Shown: positions 1 to 7,685 of the stretch, in pieces
Layout of the letters: each line of letters opens with the position of its first letter
Position numbering within the stretch: the first letter of the stretch is position 1
Assembly: GCF_000468495.1 (NCBI RefSeq)
Contig: NC_022444.1
Span: 1,341,864 to 1,375,353 of the forward strand
Length of the DNA stretch: 33,490 bases
Direction: 5' to 3'
Source: Megalodesulfovibrio gigas DSM 1382 = ATCC 19364
GTDB taxonomy: Bacteria; Desulfobacterota; Desulfovibrionia; Desulfovibrionales; Desulfovibrionaceae
Program-made: the position numbers and the translations under genes
Notes under the pieces: model-generated
Database searches by the model: none
Told to the model about the DNA's origin: nothing
What the model saw: the letters and a program-made list of their open reading frames with translations, nothing else

Positions 1-66
1 CTCGCGCTCTCCCCTTCCAAAGCCTTCATAGTGCTTTGGAATAGCTACAAAAAATCTTTGGAAAGG
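1..66. repeat. 66-bp palindromic dispersed repeat, left copy
   Basis: This copy aligns without gaps to 33425-33490; by hand count 51 of 66 positions match. It holds a perfect 9-bp stem (TTCCAAAGC at 15-23 with GCTTTGGAA at 33-41, 9-nt loop) and ends in CTTTGGAAAGG, which mirrors the CCTTCCAAAG near its left side. It lies 16 nt beyond the murB stop, so it may also end murB transcription, but there is no clean U-run after the stem on that strand. Positions 3-21 recur exactly at 15675-15693. The element may extend left of the window. Confidence 0.75.
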
Positions 67-82
67 TGGTTCTGGGGGCGTG

Positions 83-1063
83 CTATGGCTGCGGCGCGGC
101 GTCGTGGGCCGGCATGATGGCACCCTGCGGGGACACATAGCGGACCTCGCATTCCATCTGGATCCCCGTGCGCTCGCAGACCCGGGCCCGGACCTCGCCG
201 ATGAGCGCCAGCATGTCCGCGGACGACGCGCCGCCAAGATTCACAAAAAAATTCGCATGTTTTGATGAAACCTGACACTGGCCCACGGTCAGCCCTTTGA
301 GTTGCGTGTCTTCGATCACCTTTCCCGGAGGGCCGAAGGCGGCGTACATGGCGTCCGAGTTCTTGAACACGGACCCGCAGCTGGGCAGATCCAGGGGGAA
401 CTTGGCCTCGCGTTCGGCCACGTCCGCCTCCATGGCGGCCTTGATGGCGGCAGGATCGCCCCGGGGCAGGTCCAGTTCCGCGCCCACGACGATGCAGCCA
501 TTGCGCTGGAACACGCTGGTGCGGTAGCCGAAGCCGCAGGCGACGCAGGGAAAGTCGAGCAGGGCGCCGGTGTGGTCCACGGCCGAGACGCGGACAATCA
601 CATCCCCGATGGCCTGGCGACGGCTGCCGCCGTTCATGGCCACCAGCCCCCCCAGGGTGCCGGGAATGCCCACGGCGTGTTCCAGTCCGGCCAGACCGGC
701 GCGCTGGGCGGCCCAGGCCAGATCGGCCACGTGGACCCCGGCGTCGGCGGCGATGCGGGTGCCCTGGATGTGCAGGGAGGCGAAGGCCGGCCCCAGGCGG
801 ACCACCACGCCGCGCAGGCCGGCATCGTCAAACAGCAGGTTGGAGCCTTCGCCGATGACCACGCACGGCGCCCCGTGTTCACGGCACCAGGCGAGGATGC
901 GGGCCAGATGCGCGGCCGAGGCGGGTTCCACCAGCAGGTCGGCAGGGCCGCCCATGCGCCAGGTGCAATAGTCTGCCAGGGGGGCATGCACGCGCACTGC
1001 GCCGATGTCTTCCTGGGACAGGGCCTCAAGCAGGGGAGAGACTGGGGAGGCTGGGGGGGTCAC
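83..1063 (-). CDS. murB: UDP-N-acetylenolpyruvoylglucosamine reductase MurB
   Basis: Cytoplasmic FAD/NADPH enzyme that reduces UDP-GlcNAc-enolpyruvate to UDP-MurNAc in peptidoglycan precursor synthesis. The 326-residue protein has the N-terminal FAD-binding fold (VIGEGSNLLF, then AVGIPGTLGGLVAMNGG) and the C-terminal MurB domain. PSCGSVFKN carries the likely catalytic serine and MECEVRY the catalytic glutamate. The compact length fits the shorter type II MurB. The start is GTG, and it overlaps the TGA of the upstream phosphatase gene as GTGA; a GGAGG lies 9 nt before it, so translation is probably coupled. Unusually, no division/cell-wall (dcw) genes are adjacent. The C-terminal tail after VRYVSP looks non-conserved. 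Confidence 0.95.
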   Translation of the reverse strand: MTPPASPVSPLLEALSQEDIGAVRVHAPLADYCTWRMGGPADLLVEPASAAHLARILAWCREHGAPCVVIGEGSNLLFDDAGLRGVVVRLGPAFASLHIQGTRIAADAGVHVADLAWAAQRAGLAGLEHAVGIPGTLGGLVAMNGGSRRQAIGDVIVRVSAVDHTGALLDFPCVACGFGYRTSVFQRNGCIVVGAELDLPRGDPAAIKAAMEADVAEREAKFPLDLPSCGSVFKNSDAMYAAFGPPGKVIEDTQLKGLTVGQCQVSSKHANFFVNLGGASSADMLALIGEVRARVCERTGIQMECEVRYVSPQGAIMPAHDAAPQP

Positions 1064-3171
1064 CGGGAGGGTCCTCCGGAAAGGTTCGCACGGCAGGTGG
1101 TGTCTTCGCCGTCAGCATCGTCATCGTCTGGGTCGGCGTCAAGCAGGTTGCCGGGGAGTGTGGCCAGGAGGCGGCGGCGCAGGAGCACCAGGGTCACGTC
1201 GTCTTCCTGGGGCACGTGGCGGCGGAAGCCGGCCACATCCTGCAGCAGGCCGTCCAGAATCTCCTGCAGGGTGGCCTCCGGGGTGGTCAGGCGCTGCAGG
1301 GCGGCGCGGAAGCGGGTTTTGCCGTAGCGCTCGCCCGCGGGATTCTGGGTTTCCCAGATGCCGTCGGTGCCGATGGCCAGAATGTGATCCGCCGGCAGGA
1401 GGTGCGCCTGCTCCTCGTAGCGCCATTGTTCTTCCACACCCAGAGGAATGCCCGCGCCGCCGAGTTCCAGGAAGGAGTGGTCCGCGGGGTTGTAGAGCAG
1501 GGCCGGATCGTGTCCGGCGCGGATCCAGGCCATCTCGCCAGTGCGGGGGATGATGCGCAGGCAGGCCAGGGTGACGAAGTTGCCGGAGAGGGCCAGGTCG
1601 CGGCAGAGCTGGCGGTTGACGTCGTTGATGTTGCAGGCCAGCCGCACTTCGCCGCAGCAGACCGAGCGCAGGGCCGCGCGTTGGCGCAGGCTGGCCCGGG
1701 TGGTGGCCATGAGCAGGGCCGCGGACAGGCCGTGGCCGGTCACATCGCCCACCACCACATCCACGGCCCGGGCCGAGGGGGTGAGGAAGTCGTAAAAATC
1801 TCCACCCGTGGCTTCGCAGTACAGGCAGGCGCCGGCCAGCTCCAGGCCGGGCACGACTGGCGGCGCCTGGGGCAGCAGCCGCTGTTGCATGGCGTGGGCC
1901 AGATCCAGGGCCTCCATGATGCGGAACCGTTCCTCCAGGGCCGGCACCATGGCGTTGAAGGACCGGGCCAGCTGGCCCAGCTCGTCGCGGGAGGTGGCGT
2001 CCACCCGGACGGCGAAGTTGCCGCGGGCCACCTGGGCAAAGCCGTGCAGGAGCCGCATCACGCGCTGGTGCATGCGGCGGGAAACGATGAGGGAGCAGCA
2101 GAAGGCCAGGACCATCAGCACCGCAAAGGAACTGGCGCTGAAGGCGCGCAAGGCGGCCAGGCGGCGGTCGATGAAGGATTGCATGGCCACGGTTTCCGCG
2201 GTCACATCGTCCAGGGGCAGGCAGGCCAGCAGGGACAGGCGGTCGCGACCCAGGGGGGCATAGGCCCAGAGCATGGCCGGCTCGTTGGGGGCTTCCTCGC
2301 GTTTCAGGATGGCCGAGCCGGCGCGCTCGGCCTGCAGGTCCGCGAGCATGCGTTCCCCGCCGGCGATGACGGTCTTGCCTTGCCGCCAGTCCATGGAGAG
2401 CGTGTCATGCCCTTCTCCCTGCGGCCGCTCCTGCACGGCCAGCGCTTGCAGGCCGCTGCCGCCGGGATCCGGCCGTACGAGCATGGTTTCCAGGCGCGGG
2501 GACAGGTTGTCCAGGTGCCCACCGCCGTGCAGCAGGGTGTGAGCGGCCACGACGCACACGGCAAAGCTGGTGGTGGCGTTGCCCATGGACACGGCCAGGG
2601 CCAGCTGGCCGGACAGGGGATCTTGGAAGGGGTCGGACCAGAAGGGCTGGTCGCTCCGGGGCAGGGCTTCCAGCAGGTGCGCCAGCGTGACGGCATCGTG
2701 CCGGGTGGCTGGCGGCGGATACACCGTGAAGGGCGCATCCGGCAGGCGGGCGGCCTGCCAGAGCAGACGCTGCCCGAAGCGGGAGGCCACGGCTTCGAAG
2801 ACGGTGTCCGGCGGCGATGCCGGCCCTGGTGACGAAGGCGGGGCGGCGTCGGGCATGCGATGCCGGAACATGCCCGGCCTGAGCAGCATGCCGCCAGGGC
2901 CCGGGAGCTTGCCCTGCTCCCAGGCCAGGCCCGCGGCCTGCATCTGTACGGCCAGTTCGAGCAGTTCTTCCTGCAGCCGGATGTGCCGGGCATGGTCCAG
3001 CACCTGCATGGTGACTGCCTGGCGGGCGCGTTCCACCAGAGTGGCGTTGGTCTGACGCACCAAATCCAGGCGCATGTCCTGAAAGGCCCTGGCATTGTAC
3101 AGCCGGCTGGCCAGCATGGGGGCCACGGCGAAGAGCAGCAGAAGGATGAGGAGTTTCCAGCGCAGGTGCAT
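1060..3171 (-). CDS. Membrane sensor with HAMP and SpoIIE/RsbU-type PP2C phosphatase domain
   Basis: Predicted inner-membrane serine phosphatase of 703 residues. It has an N-terminal membrane segment (about 7-22), a periplasmic sensory region of about 320 residues, a second membrane segment (about 348-366), a HAMP linker, and a PPM/SpoIIE catalytic domain. Metal-site motifs are present: GGDFYDF, GDVTGHGLSAALLMA, AGHDPALLY, GTDGIWE and EDDVTLV. Such proteins usually dephosphorylate an anti-sigma-factor antagonist in a partner-switching pathway; no partner gene is in this window. I chose the ATG at 3171 because upstream sequence in this frame overlaps the preceding gene and has unlike composition, whereas MHLRWKLLILLLL starts a clean membrane anchor. 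The start follows the upstream stop by only 7 nt, all C on the coding strand, with no clear Shine-Dalgarno sequence, so reinitiation is likely. Confidence 0.9.
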   Translation of the reverse strand: MHLRWKLLILLLLFAVAPMLASRLYNARAFQDMRLDLVRQTNATLVERARQAVTMQVLDHARHIRLQEELLELAVQMQAAGLAWEQGKLPGPGGMLLRPGMFRHRMPDAAPPSSPGPASPPDTVFEAVASRFGQRLLWQAARLPDAPFTVYPPPATRHDAVTLAHLLEALPRSDQPFWSDPFQDPLSGQLALAVSMGNATTSFAVCVVAAHTLLHGGGHLDNLSPRLETMLVRPDPGGSGLQALAVQERPQGEGHDTLSMDWRQGKTVIAGGERMLADLQAERAGSAILKREEAPNEPAMLWAYAPLGRDRLSLLACLPLDDVTAETVAMQSFIDRRLAALRAFSASSFAVLMVLAFCCSLIVSRRMHQRVMRLLHGFAQVARGNFAVRVDATSRDELGQLARSFNAMVPALEERFRIMEALDLAHAMQQRLLPQAPPVVPGLELAGACLYCEATGGDFYDFLTPSARAVDVVVGDVTGHGLSAALLMATTRASLRQRAALRSVCCGEVRLACNINDVNRQLCRDLALSGNFVTLACLRIIPRTGEMAWIRAGHDPALLYNPADHSFLELGGAGIPLGVEEQWRYEEQAHLLPADHILAIGTDGIWETQNPAGERYGKTRFRAALQRLTTPEATLQEILDGLLQDVAGFRRHVPQEDDVTLVLLRRRLLATLPGNLLDADPDDDDADGEDTTCRANLSGGPSR

Positions 3172-3178
3172 GGGGGGG

Positions 3179-3763
3179 TTATTTCTTGATGAAAAGGTCC
3201 AGATCAAAGGTCTTGGGATTCTTCCAGGTGTCGCGTTCCATCGTGGAGGTGTTAATGGTGGCGAAGAGCGCATCGGCCCTGGCCAGGGTTTCGGCGTCCA
3301 CATGGGCCTGGGAGACATAACACAGGCGGGAGTCGTTGTTGATCTTGCTGTGCTGCATGAGGGCCAGGACGCCCCCGCGGCTCCAGCGCGAGGTTTCGAT
3401 GCTGGTGTCTGCCTGACGTTCGGGCTGGCCCAGCTCAAGGCGCAGGCTGTTGTGGATCTGGCGGTACATGTTTTCGTTGCGCATGCGCATGTACGCGGCA
3501 AAGAACACGCCGTTCTGCGCGGCGTAATAGATTTTTACCACACCGAAGCCGCCGAAGGTGTAGTCGCTCTGTTCCTGAGCGTAGATGGCCAGGGGCCCCT
3601 GAGTGGCCAGGGCATGAAAGCCCGGGGTCTGGTCCAGGCGCGTGCCCCAGGCCACCTTGTTGAAGCCGTCCGCAGGCAGCAGGTGCTGGGCCCGGGCGGC
3701 GGCGGCAGGCAGGGCCAGCAGGATGGCGCACAGCAGCAGGATGGTGGACGCTCGGACAATCAT
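3179..3763 (-). CDS. Exported protein of unknown function
   Basis: This 194-residue protein has a good signal peptide (positive start, leucine-rich core, AAARAQ cleavage region near residue 25), so it is probably periplasmic. I do not recognise the family. The mature part is soluble-looking, with an aromatic stretch (YTFGGFGVVKIYYAAQNGVFF) and no obvious catalytic motif. AAGGAG lies 7 nt before the ATG. It is first of three closely packed minus-strand genes, directly before the membrane phosphatase. It could therefore act in the same periplasmic sensing or envelope function, but that rests on position only. Confidence 0.85.
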   Translation of the reverse strand: MIVRASTILLLCAILLALPAAAARAQHLLPADGFNKVAWGTRLDQTPGFHALATQGPLAIYAQEQSDYTFGGFGVVKIYYAAQNGVFFAAYMRMRNENMYRQIHNSLRLELGQPERQADTSIETSRWSRGGVLALMQHSKINNDSRLCYVSQAHVDAETLARADALFATINTSTMERDTWKNPKTFDLDLFIKK

Positions 3764-3886
3764 GCAGCGCTCCTTGTCTTTGGTGATGCTTTGTTTCCAC
3801 TAGCCTCTTTGGGCCAGGAGGACAACGAGGAAGCGGGCATTGCCCGCGGCCTGGGCGGGCGGGTGGCGGAGAAGATTATGTTAGTC

Positions 3887-3914
3887 TTGAAAATCAGTAA
3901 GTTAATGGTAAAAT
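3887..3914 (+). promoter_or_regulatory. Candidate sigma70 promoter for cydAB
   Basis: TTGAAA (3887-3892) and TAAAAT (3909-3914) are separated by 16 nt in a locally A/T-rich patch. If used, the cydA leader would be about 180 nt and would include all three hairpins at 4007-4054. Confidence 0.4.
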
Positions 3915-4006
3915 GCGCGCGTGCGGGGTAAAAATGATGTTCAAATAGCCCCTGGTTGTTGCATTTTTTCTGTTCTCCGTTAAAAAAATGTCAGCTTTCG
4001 TCTTAT

Positions 4007-4054
4007 GGGGGGGCATCCCCCCGAGGCAACCAACTCGGGCGCAAGATTGCCCGA
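4007..4054 (+). promoter_or_regulatory. Leader hairpin cluster with mutually exclusive stems upstream of cydA
   Basis: Three stems can form. H1 pairs GGGGGG (4007-4013) with CCCCCC (4017-4022). H2 pairs CCCGAG (4020-4025) with CTCGGG (4034-4039). H3 pairs TCGGGC (4035-4040) with GCCCGA (4049-4054). H2 shares bases with both H1 and H3, so H2 excludes the other two, an attenuator-like or switch-like layout. The H2 and H3 loops both start with GCAA. I could not match it to a named riboswitch class. Confidence 0.4.
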
Positions 4055-4102
4055 TGGATATACCACCCTGAGTGACCTTTAACGGTACGCAAGGAGTTTT
4101 AC

Positions 4103-5434
4103 ATGGACGCCTTGTTGTTGTCGCGATGGCAATTTGCCGTTGCGTCCTTTTTTCACTTCCTGTTTGTCCCGCTGACGCTGGGACTCTCTGTCCTGGTCGC
4201 CATGATGGAGACGAAATACGTCCGCACTGGCGACGAAACCTATAAACGCATGGCCAAGTTCTGGGGCCGGCTGTTCCTCATCAACTTCGCCCTGGGCGTG
4301 GTGACGGGCATTACCCTGGAGTTCCAGTTCGGCACCAACTGGGCCCGGTATTCCTCGTTTGTGGGGGATATCTTCGGCTCGCTGCTGGCCGTGGAGGCCA
4401 CGGTGGCCTTCTTCCTGGAGTCCACCTTCATCGCGGTCTGGGTCTTCGGCTGGGACCGGCTCTCCAAAAAGATGCACAATGCAGCCATTTGGATTGTGGC
4501 CATCGCCACCAACCTGTCCGCCATCTGGATCCTGCTGGCCAACGGCTTCATGCAGAATCCCGTGGGCTACGTCATTCGCAACGGTCGCGCCGAGTTGGAC
4601 AGCTTCTATGAGGTGGTGACCAACGGCTTTGGCTGGAGCCAGTTCTTCCACACCGTGTCCGGGGCGTGGATGCTCGCCGGCTTTTTCGTGATGGGCATTT
4701 CCGCCTGGCATCTGCTGCGCAACAACGAGATGGATTTCTTCAAACGCTCGTTCAAGTTCGGGGCGGCGTTCGCCATCATCTTCTCGGTGCTGGTGGCCGT
4801 GCAGGGGCACCACCACGGCAACCAGGTGGCCCGGCTGCAGCCCACCAAGATGGCGGCCATGGAATCCTTGTGGGAGACGGAAAAGCCGGCCGGCATGTCT
4901 TTGCTGGTGATTCCGGACGAAGCCAACGAGCGCAATCTTGTGGAATTCCTCAAGATTCCGTATGTGCTCTCCATCCTGGCCTTCAATGATCCCATGGCGG
5001 AAGTGAAGGGCCTGAAGGAATGGCCCAAGGAAGACCGCCCTCCCGTAACCCTGACCTTCCTGAGCTTCCGGGCCATGGTGGGGTTGGGCACGCTCTTCAT
5101 CGCCCTGGGGGCCATGGCCTGGCTGTGGCGCAACAAGATTGAAACCAAGCGGACGCTGCTGCGGGTGCTGGTGTATGCCATCCCCCTGCCGTATCTGGCG
5201 TTGGAGTTCGGCTGGGCCGTGGCGGAAATCGGCCGGCAGCCGTGGATCGTCTGGGGGCTCATGCGCACCGAGAACGCGCACTCCGTGGGCGTGAGCGCCA
5301 CGCAGGTGGCGGTCTCCCTGGGCGCATTCTTCGTGGTCTACACCCTGCTCGGGCTCATCGACTTCTTCCTGCTGCGCAAGTATGCGGTGAAGGGGCCGGA
5401 AAAGGCCAGCACCTCTGAACCCAAAGCCGCCTAA
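4103..5434 (+). CDS. cydA: Cytochrome bd quinol oxidase subunit I
   Basis: Integral membrane, haem-bearing subunit of the bd oxidase, which oxidises quinol and reduces O2 to water at high affinity. The 443-residue protein begins WQFAVASFFHFLFVPLTLG, with H18 matching the haem b595 histidine. E98 and E106 in LLAVEATVAFFLEST match the conserved glutamate pair, and H183 in FFHTVSGAW fits a haem b ligand. The GRQPWIVWG signature is present. It is much shorter than the E. coli protein, as expected for the short-Q-loop type. AAGGAG precedes the ATG; cydB follows after 12 nt. In a presumed anaerobe its likely role is O2 scavenging or microaerobic respiration. Confidence 0.97.
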   Translation: MDALLLSRWQFAVASFFHFLFVPLTLGLSVLVAMMETKYVRTGDETYKRMAKFWGRLFLINFALGVVTGITLEFQFGTNWARYSSFVGDIFGSLLAVEATVAFFLESTFIAVWVFGWDRLSKKMHNAAIWIVAIATNLSAIWILLANGFMQNPVGYVIRNGRAELDSFYEVVTNGFGWSQFFHTVSGAWMLAGFFVMGISAWHLLRNNEMDFFKRSFKFGAAFAIIFSVLVAVQGHHHGNQVARLQPTKMAAMESLWETEKPAGMSLLVIPDEANERNLVEFLKIPYVLSILAFNDPMAEVKGLKEWPKEDRPPVTLTFLSFRAMVGLGTLFIALGAMAWLWRNKIETKRTLLRVLVYAIPLPYLALEFGWAVAEIGRQPWIVWGLMRTENAHSVGVSATQVAVSLGAFFVVYTLLGLIDFFLLRKYAVKGPEKASTSEPKAA

Positions 5435-5446
5435 GGAGAGATTGCC

Positions 5447-6457
5447 ATGTTGGAGACCATTTGGTTCATCCTCTGGGGCGTTCTGTGGGCCATGTACTTC
5501 GTGCTGGATGGCTTTGATTTCGGCATCGGCACACTCATGCCCTTCCTGGCCAAGAACGAGACCGACCGACGCATCATGTACAACGCCCAGGGACCCTTCT
5601 GGGATGGCAATGAAGTGTGGCTCATCACTGCCGGCGGCGTGACCTTCGCCGCCTTCCCCGAGGTGTACGCGGTGATGTTCTCCCAGCTGTACACCCCGCT
5701 GTACCTGCTGCTCTTTGCCCTCATCTTCCGCGGCGTGACCTTTGAGTTCCGCCACCTGAGCGAGAGCCCGACCATGAAGAAATTCATGGACATCTGCCAC
5801 GTGCTGGGCAGCTTCCTGCCGGCCCTGCTGCTGGGTGTGGCATTCTCGAACATCTTCATGGGCCTGCCCCTGGAGAATGGCGTGAGCCAGGGCAGCTTCT
5901 TCGGGCTGCTGAACCCCTACGCCCTGGCCGGCGGCCTGCTGTTTGTGACGGCCTTCTGCTACCATGGCGCAGTGTGGCTGGCCATCAAGTCCCCCGCCAG
6001 CATGCGGCAGCGGGCCATCCGGGCGGCCGAGGAGATCTGGCCGGCCCTGGTGCTGCTGGCGGTCGTTTTCCTGGCGGCCTCGGCCCTGGCCACGGATCTG
6101 TACGCCAACTACCTCAAGTATCCGTTCCTGCTCTTCATCCCCATGATCCCCGTGGCCGGCCTGGTGCTCACCCGCGTGGCCCTGGGCAAACGCAACCTGT
6201 GGCAGAGCTGGATCTTCTCCGCGGCCACCATCTTCGGCACCACGGCCTTCGGCGTGGCCGGGATCTTCCCGGCGCTGCTGCCGTCGTCCATTGGTCCCGA
6301 ACATTCCGTGACCATCCACAACGGCGCCTCCAGCCCCCTGACCCTGCAGATCATGCTGGGCGTGGCGCTGGTGATGGTGCCGGCGATTATCCTGTATCAG
6401 GCCTGGGTGTTCAAGCATTTCAGCTTCCAGATCAAGGAAGAGGAAATGATTTATTGA
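5447..6457 (+). CDS. cydB: Cytochrome bd quinol oxidase subunit II
   Basis: The 336-residue multi-spanning partner of CydA. The N-terminus (WFILWGVLWAMYFVLDGFDFGIG) is the classic CydB signature, followed by GPFWDGNEVWLITAGG. Length is toward the short end of the family. AGGAGAG precedes the ATG. No cydX-like small gene and no cydDC assembly transporter follow in this window. Transcription probably ends at the hairpin at 6495-6528. Confidence 0.97.
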   Translation: MLETIWFILWGVLWAMYFVLDGFDFGIGTLMPFLAKNETDRRIMYNAQGPFWDGNEVWLITAGGVTFAAFPEVYAVMFSQLYTPLYLLLFALIFRGVTFEFRHLSESPTMKKFMDICHVLGSFLPALLLGVAFSNIFMGLPLENGVSQGSFFGLLNPYALAGGLLFVTAFCYHGAVWLAIKSPASMRQRAIRAAEEIWPALVLLAVVFLAASALATDLYANYLKYPFLLFIPMIPVAGLVLTRVALGKRNLWQSWIFSAATIFGTTAFGVAGIFPALLPSSIGPEHSVTIHNGASSPLTLQIMLGVALVMVPAIILYQAWVFKHFSFQIKEEEMIY

Positions 6458-6494
6458 TGCTGTAACCGTCACCGCTTGCCGCAGCGCATGACAG

Positions 6495-6528
6495 GACGGC
6501 GGATGGGGCTTTGGCCCTGTCCGCCGTC
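6495..6528 (+). terminator. Terminator-like hairpin after cydAB
   Basis: GACGGCGGA (6495-6503) pairs with TCCGCCGTC (6520-6528), and an inner GGGC/GCCC extends the stem. The following bases are only moderately T-rich (CGTTTGT), so intrinsic termination may be partial. Confidence 0.55.
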
Positions 6529-6635
6529 GCTCGTTTGTCCGACAGGCTTTGACAAAGGCGCAGGGGCGTGCGAGGGAGCACGGATTCGGTCGATTTTTTG
6601 ATCAATTCCCCCCGAATTTTTTGGAGTTTCCACTC

Positions 6636-7658
6636 ATGGTATTGGCGTTGTTCGCGATGGTCTGCGGCCTGGCGCTGCTCGTCTGGAGTGCGGACCGTTT
6701 TGTGGAAGGATCCGCGGTTGCCGCCCGGCATTTTGGCATGCCGCCCCTGCTCATCGGCATGGTGGTGGTGGGCTTCGGGACGTCTGCGCCGGAGATGGTC
6801 GTCTCGGCCCTGGCCTCCCTGCAGGGGGTGCCGGGCATTGCCCTGGGCAATGCCTACGGCTCCAACATCACCAACATCGCCTGCATTGTGGGCATCTCGG
6901 CCATGATCAGCCCCATTGCCGTGCACTCCCAGGTGCTGCGCAAGGAGTTGCCCATCCTGGCCGGGGTGACGCTGCTCACCGTGCTGCTGCTGTGGGACGG
7001 CCGGCTTTCGCGCCTGGATGCGGGGCTGCTGCTGCTGGTGTTTGCCGGATTGATGGCCTGGACCATCCGCCAGGGGTTGCGGCAGCGGCGCAACGGGTTG
7101 CTCGGAGCGCCCGGCGAGGCCGAATTGCCTGATAGTCCCGATGCCCTGGGCGAGGAAGTGGCCCTGGAGCTGGCAACGAAATCCATGCCCATCAACAAGG
7201 CGCTGTTCTGGGTGGGCGTCGGGCTGGTGCTGCTCATCATCAGTTCGCGGCTGCTGGTCTGGGGGGCGGTGGAGATTGCGCACTCTTTCGGCGTGAGCGA
7301 TCTGCTGATCGGCCTGACCATCGTGGCCCTGGGCACTTCCCTGCCGGAGCTGGCCTCTTCCGTGGCCGCGGCCCGCAAGGGAGAGGACGACATCGCCCTG
7401 GGCAACATCATCGGCTCCAATCTGTTCAATACGCTGGTGGTGGTGGGCATCGCCGGCATGATCCACCCCATGGACGTTACCCGCGACGTGCTGTTGCGCG
7501 ACATGCCGGTCATGGGCCTGCTCACGCTTTCCCTGTTCGTGCTGGGCTATGGCCTGCGCCGGCCCGGAGCCATCACCCGGCCGGAAGGGGCCGTGCTGAC
7601 GGCCTGTTACCTGGGCTACACCGCCTGGCTGGTGGTGACGGCCCTGGGCGGGGCGTAG
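6636..7658 (+). CDS. Calcium/sodium antiporter family membrane protein (CaCA family)
   Basis: Inner-membrane cation exchanger of 340 residues with two homologous Na/Ca-exchanger repeats. The alpha motifs are GFGTSAPEMVVS in the first half and ALGTSLPELASS in the second; each is followed by an ALGNAYGSNITN or ALGNIIGSNLFN segment. The acidic residues in these motifs coordinate the cation in the family. A hydrophilic loop (RQRRNGLLGAPGEAELPDS) links the halves. I chose the ATG at 6636 because GGAG lies 9 nt upstream and the protein then begins in its first membrane helix; an in-frame start at 6549 would add 29 charged residues unlike the family. The exchanged ion is assigned by family only. Confidence 0.9.
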   Translation: MVLALFAMVCGLALLVWSADRFVEGSAVAARHFGMPPLLIGMVVVGFGTSAPEMVVSALASLQGVPGIALGNAYGSNITNIACIVGISAMISPIAVHSQVLRKELPILAGVTLLTVLLLWDGRLSRLDAGLLLLVFAGLMAWTIRQGLRQRRNGLLGAPGEAELPDSPDALGEEVALELATKSMPINKALFWVGVGLVLLIISSRLLVWGAVEIAHSFGVSDLLIGLTIVALGTSLPELASSVAAARKGEDDIALGNIIGSNLFNTLVVVGIAGMIHPMDVTRDVLLRDMPVMGLLTLSLFVLGYGLRRPGAITRPEGAVLTACYLGYTAWLVVTALGGA

Positions 7659-7685
7659 GGCCGTCTTCAGTTCCCGGGCGTGTTG

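Larger units (their letters stand above)
3764..4102 (+). other. Divergent intergenic region upstream of cydA
   Basis: This 339-nt gap separates the divergent minus-strand set from cydAB. From left to right it holds the Shine-Dalgarno sequence of the minus-strand gene, a sigma70-like promoter (3887-3914), an A/T-rich stretch with TTGTTGCATTTTTTCTG (about 3957-3973), and a GC-rich hairpin cluster (4007-4054). AAGGAG precedes cydA. I did not find a convincing Rex or FNR palindrome. Confidence 0.6.

Noticed and set aside
3172-3501. N-terminal extension of the SpoIIE-type phosphatase
   Set aside because: The extra 110 residues overlap the exported-protein gene in another frame and have Pro/Thr/Ser-rich shadow composition; the ATG at 3171 begins a proper membrane anchor.
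3887-3973. Rex or FNR operator before cydA
   Set aside because: TTGTTGCATTTTTTCTG and TTGAAAATCAG look partly similar to such sites but lack the second half of the palindrome.
4007-4060. Cyclic-di-GMP (GEMM) or other known riboswitch in the cydA leader
   Set aside because: GGCAA and GGGCGCAAG resemble parts of GEMM-I, but the order and the paired helices do not fit the consensus, and I could not fit fluoride or SAH classes either. It is kept only as an unassigned hairpin set.
4079-6472. Very long open frame on the minus strand opposite cydA and cydB
   Set aside because: Its product is His/Gln/Gly-rich without family features, and the opposite strand encodes unmistakable CydA and CydB. High-GC codon bias makes long antisense frames common here; similar ones oppose tamB (26462-29998) and the Mo-GATase gene (20739-23504).
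7659-7685. Bidirectional terminator between the antiporter and response-regulator genes
   Set aside because: The 27-nt convergent gap holds no clear stem followed by a T-run on either strand.
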